DNA of 64,000 bases from assembly GCF_037126265.1 (NCBI RefSeq), contig NZ_JAYLLN010000010.1, positions 1 through 64,000 on the forward strand, given 5' to 3'. Under the pieces are notes generated by a model. That model was not told where the DNA came from and made no database searches. It saw only the letters and a list, made by a program, of their open reading frames with translations. Shown here piece after piece: positions 61,801 through 64,000 of the stretch (its first letter is position 1; each line of letters begins with the position of its first letter). The position numbers and the translations under genes are program-made. The stretch comes from Sphingobacterium tenebrionis (lineage in GTDB: Bacteria > Bacteroidota > Bacteroidia > Sphingobacteriales > Sphingobacteriaceae).

Positions 61801-63258
61801 CGCATCCGTTTTATTGACATAATAGGTATTGTTGGTAGCAACCATTTTAACCTGGTGCTTTTTAGCCAGTTCGATCAATGTAGCATTCACACGGTTCTCA
61901 TCTTCCTGACCATGGCGCATGATCTCTATATACAGATCCTCGCCAAATAATTCCTTCCACCAGATCAAGGCTTCTTCAGCCTGGCTTTCACCAATATTCA
62001 AAACCTTACTAGGTACCTCACCATTCAGGTTACCGGTTAAAACGATCAGATGTTCTTTGTATCGTTCCACAACAGATTTATCAATCCGAGGCACATAATA
62101 GAAACCCTCAGTATAGGCAATAGATGCCATTTTGGCCATATTATGATAGCCTTCTTTATTTTTGGCCAGAAAAACTACCTGGTAACCGTTATCCTTGCGG
62201 GATTTATCTTTCCGATCATCACAGATATAGAACTCACAACCCACGATCGGTTTGATCGCTTGATCGGTAAAATCCTCGCCCTTTGCCAAGGCTTCCTCCC
62301 TTTTTGCTTCCAGGTCTTTATTATAGCCCAACACCTTACTTACAAAGTGAAAGGCTCCCATCATATTCCCATGATCGGTCATGGCTACAGCTGGCATTTT
62401 TTGCTTTGCAGCCGCCTGCACCAAACCGTCAATGGAGATGGTAGATTGCAGGACAGAAAATTGGGTATGGTTATGTAAATGGGCAAAACTTGCCTCTTGG
62501 AATCGTTTTAATGTTTCCGGATCGATGGTAACTGAAGCAATACCCGACTTTTCGCGAGCACGGATATCGTCCGATGCTGCTTTTAGATTGATATGCTTTA
62601 ATCCTACTGATTCAACAACAGCAGGATGTTCTCTTTTGAACTCTACAAAATATCCGGTATCAACTTGAAGATCTGCTGGTGTATAAACCTCGCGACGCAC
62701 CAACTCAAAGAAACAACGGGTTGTTGCTTCCACGTCGGCGGTTGCATTGTGTGCCTCCGCAAAAGGAACACCAAATAAATAACTGTGTAGTTCGGTAAGT
62801 GTAGGTAATTTGAACTTACCACCACGTCCACCTGGTAATTTCAATAGATCGGCAGTCACTTCTGTACAGGTATCCAAGATCTGCATCTTCCCCATGGGAC
62901 TATCCACTTGGTACCTATAAAACTCAGCGCCCATGATGTTCAGGTCAAATCCGATGTTCTGACCTACTATAAATTTTGCTTTTGAAAGGGCTTCATTGAA
63001 TTTGGATAAGACTTCCTGTAAAGGAACCCCTTCTTGCGTTGCCAATTCCGTAGAGATACCGTGAATTTTCTCCGAATCATAAGGGATATTAAAGCCATCC
63101 GGTTTAATCAGATAATCTTGATGCTCTACCAACCTACCCATTTCATCGTGCAATTGCCAAGCAATCTGAATACAACGCGGCCAATTATCTGTATCTGTAA
63201 TTGGTGCATCCCAACGCTTCGGCAATCCCGTCGTCTCCGTATCAAAAATTATATACAT
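58837..63258 (-). CDS. dnaE: DNA polymerase III alpha subunit with fused N-terminal exonuclease
   Basis: 1473 residues, about 300 longer than E. coli DnaE because of an N-terminal DEDDh exonuclease domain (residues about 1-190: IIFDTETTGLPK, VGQNIGFDLN, HNATADVEATTRCF). PHP domain from about residue 258 (HLHNHTQFSVL, TDHGNMMG), catalytic palm PDIDIDFDDEGRG near residue 690, a helix-hairpin-helix region and a C-terminal OB fold (VVVGGIIQSANHRVAKSGKP). It synthesises chromosomal DNA with proofreading in the same chain, an arrangement known in Bacteroidota. Confidence 0.96.
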   Translation of the reverse strand: MYIIFDTETTGLPKRWDAPITDTDNWPRCIQIAWQLHDEMGRLVEHQDYLIKPDGFNIPYDSEKIHGISTELATQEGVPLQEVLSKFNEALSKAKFIVGQNIGFDLNIMGAEFYRYQVDSPMGKMQILDTCTEVTADLLKLPGGRGGKFKLPTLTELHSYLFGVPFAEAHNATADVEATTRCFFELVRREVYTPADLQVDTGYFVEFKREHPAVVESVGLKHINLKAASDDIRAREKSGIASVTIDPETLKRFQEASFAHLHNHTQFSVLQSTISIDGLVQAAAKQKMPAVAMTDHGNMMGAFHFVSKVLGYNKDLEAKREEALAKGEDFTDQAIKPIVGCEFYICDDRKDKSRKDNGYQVVFLAKNKEGYHNMAKMASIAYTEGFYYVPRIDKSVVERYKEHLIVLTGNLNGEVPSKVLNIGESQAEEALIWWKELFGEDLYIEIMRHGQEDENRVNATLIELAKKHQVKMVATNNTYYVNKTDAHAHDILLCVKDGEKLSTPKGRGRGFRFGMPNQEYYFKSAEEMKKSFTDLPDAIINIQEILDKIETYSLNRDVLLPKFEIPEEFQHAEDDVDGGKRGENAFLAHLTYKGAEKRYEEITDDIRERLDFELATIEKTGYPGYFLIVQDFIAAARDMGVSVGPGRGSAAGSAVAYCLGITNIDPIKYDLLFERFLNPDRVSMPDIDIDFDDEGRGRVMQYVIDKYGASQVAQIITYGTMAAKSSIKDTARVLDLPLADANEIAKLIPNLKLSKIFNMEDKALKEALRSEELEAVNKLKNLADGAGLEAETIKQARVLEGSMRNTGIHACGVIITPDDITNFVPVSLAKDSDLYVTQFDNSVVESAGLLKMDFLGLKTLTLIKDTVTNVKLRHDIELDPDHFPIDDEKTYELFQRGETIGIFQYESPGMQKYMKELKPTVFADLIAMNALYRPGPMEYIPSFVKRKHGIEPIAYDLDACEEYLSETYGITVYQEQVMLLSQKLAGFSKGDADVLRKAMGKKQKAVLDKMKPKFVSQAEANGHNAKVLEKIWTDWEAFASYAFNKSHSTCYAWIAYQTAYLKAHYPAEYMAAVLSNNMNDIKQVTFFMEECRRMGLVVLGPDVNESHYKFTVNEEGAIRFGMGAVKGVGAGAVETIVESRSSGPYKSLFDLAKRVDLRMINKKAFESLAYAGGFDSFKDTHRAQYFSSDTDNSTGIEKAIKFAHKFKENENSAQASLFGSGGSVELPEPTFSPATAWGLIEKLKYEKDVIGIYLTSHPLDNYKFEIKHFCANKVSELQMINKMKASEVEPEVALEFNRIKNKEVVVGGIIQSANHRVAKSGKPFGSFVIEDYSDSYEIMVFGEDYVKFKGYLQEGYFVQIRGLVQERFKQVGNWGFELKNIQLLSDLREKMAKTFTIQFPLHKLDSEFIAELERLINCCHIEGQEANCQLKFKIMDMQDELTIEMPVKKRKIFITNEFLDGLEELEGVNYRLN

Positions 63259-63394
63259 AGTTTTCCCTCTGAACTAACAAAAATACTTAATAATTCCTTA
63301 AGATTGGAGCCAAATCTGTCAGAAGAATTCAAGATAGACAACCTTTATTGTTTTAATCTATTATTTCAGATTGCGACCAGATTATCCATTAAAG

Positions 63395-63430
63395 AAAGAG
63401 CTCAATTGATAACCAATTGAGCTCTTTTTT
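63395..63430. terminator. Bidirectional terminator
   Basis: AAAGAGCTCAATTG-ATAAC-CAATTGAGCTCTTT followed by TTT, 15 bases after the OmpA-type gene end on the minus strand; the hairpin has T-runs on both strands. Confidence 0.8.
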
Positions 63431-63445
63431 CTTAAGTGAAATTTC

Positions 63446-63964
63446 TTATTTTAAAATCACCACCTCTACCCGTCTGTTTTTCTGACGGCCATCGGGCGTC
63501 TTATTATCTGCAATTGGTTTGGTCAGCCCTAAACCTCTTGTTGCTATTCTAGACTCTGCAATTCCGGCATCTACTAAAAATGCTTTTACAGAAGCTGCTC
63601 TTTTATCCGATAACCAAAGGTTATAATTTGCTTCTCCGGTGGCATCTGTATGTCCATCCACACGGATCTTAGCTTTTGCCTGATCCGTTTTCAACACCTT
63701 CACCAATTTGCTCAATTCTTTTTTAGCCGCCTCCGATAAATAAGATGAATTTGTACTGAACAATAAATCGGAAGATAAAGAGACCATTATCCCTTCATTG
63801 GTTTCGGTTGCCGTTTCAAATTCACGTTTTACATTTTTCAATCCATCGTTGGTACCATCTTTGGAAACAACGGCTCCTGGATTTACCACCATGGATTGTT
63901 GTTTACAAGAGAACAGCGTAACACTAGCTAAAATGATCAAAAACAAAAAGTTTATTCGCTTCAT
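63446..63964 (-). CDS. OmpA-family lipoprotein
   Basis: 172 residues. Lipoprotein signal (FLFLIILASVTLFSC). The C-terminal peptidoglycan-binding OmpA domain is shown by DGHTDATGEANYNLWLSDKR and GLGLTKPIADN ... GRQKNRRVEVVIL. It anchors the outer membrane to peptidoglycan. Confidence 0.92.
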   Translation of the reverse strand: MKRINFLFLIILASVTLFSCKQQSMVVNPGAVVSKDGTNDGLKNVKREFETATETNEGIMVSLSSDLLFSTNSSYLSEAAKKELSKLVKVLKTDQAKAKIRVDGHTDATGEANYNLWLSDKRAASVKAFLVDAGIAESRIATRGLGLTKPIADNKTPDGRQKNRRVEVVILK

Positions 63965-64000
63965 ATTTTTTGTAGATTATTAATTTCGTAAATATAAGTT

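Overview
This looks like a Bacteroidota chromosome, most likely Sphingobacteriaceae (Sphingobacterium-like). The reasons are a DnaE polymerase carrying an N-terminal proofreading exonuclease domain, FabV, 7TM-AraC and TPR-AraC membrane regulators, TonB/YaiO outer-membrane proteins, few Shine-Dalgarno sites, and GTCATCCTGAGC/GTCATTGCGAGG-type intergenic palindromes. The genus is an inference.

Region 1 (1 to about 16,900) is the right end of a prophage or phage-derived element. It is inserted at the 3' end of a tRNA-Ser(UGA) gene, with its tyrosine integrase next to the tRNA. A tightly packed + strand operon runs from a replication initiator with iteron-like 12-bp repeats inside its gene, through a DnaB-type helicase, to a tail module (tail-assembly chaperone pair, gp10-like protein, 1184-aa tape measure) and several small late genes. 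No capsid, portal or large terminase lies in the window; the left end is outside it. Between the late genes and the integrase module sit two minus-strand cargo genes: an LRR-TIR protein and an AbiH-family abortive-infection protein. Downstream of them is a structured leader (13,885-14,032) whose pseudoknot strand can alternatively pair with the start codon of the next gene.

Region 2 (17,100-30,400) is a minus-strand block that I read as a synthase-dependent exopolysaccharide locus. In transcription order it holds three membrane-bound AraC-type regulators (the middle one cut in two by one in-frame TAA), then a HEAT-repeat membrane protein, a processive GT2 synthase, a TPR/YaiO-type outer-membrane porin, a DUF4838 glycosidase-like lipoprotein, a DUF1573 lipoprotein and a stand-alone AraC helix-turn-helix protein.

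Region 3 (30,900-49,700) is mixed housekeeping and envelope/stress genes: DUF4382 lipoprotein, Zn/Cd/Pb-type P-ATPase, SH3 and BON proteins, GreA-like factor, folD, lepA, a phytochrome-like histidine kinase without an obvious chromophore cysteine, fabV, a penicillin-binding-type serine hydrolase, a SatD-like/DUF3307 pair, and a PPK2 polyphosphate kinase. The SatD-like and ppk2 genes diverge from a regular array of TATAA boxes.

Region 4 (49,700-64,000) is mostly core metabolism: trpS, deoxynucleoside kinase, kdsB, aldo/keto reductase, FKBP isomerase, a glycosyltransferase, a Zn-phospholipase-like protein, a TonB receptor, trxA, dnaE and an OmpA-family lipoprotein. Two nested palindromic repeat clusters (51.4 kb and 58.1 kb) and a 23-bp tandem repeat (31.8 kb) sit between genes.
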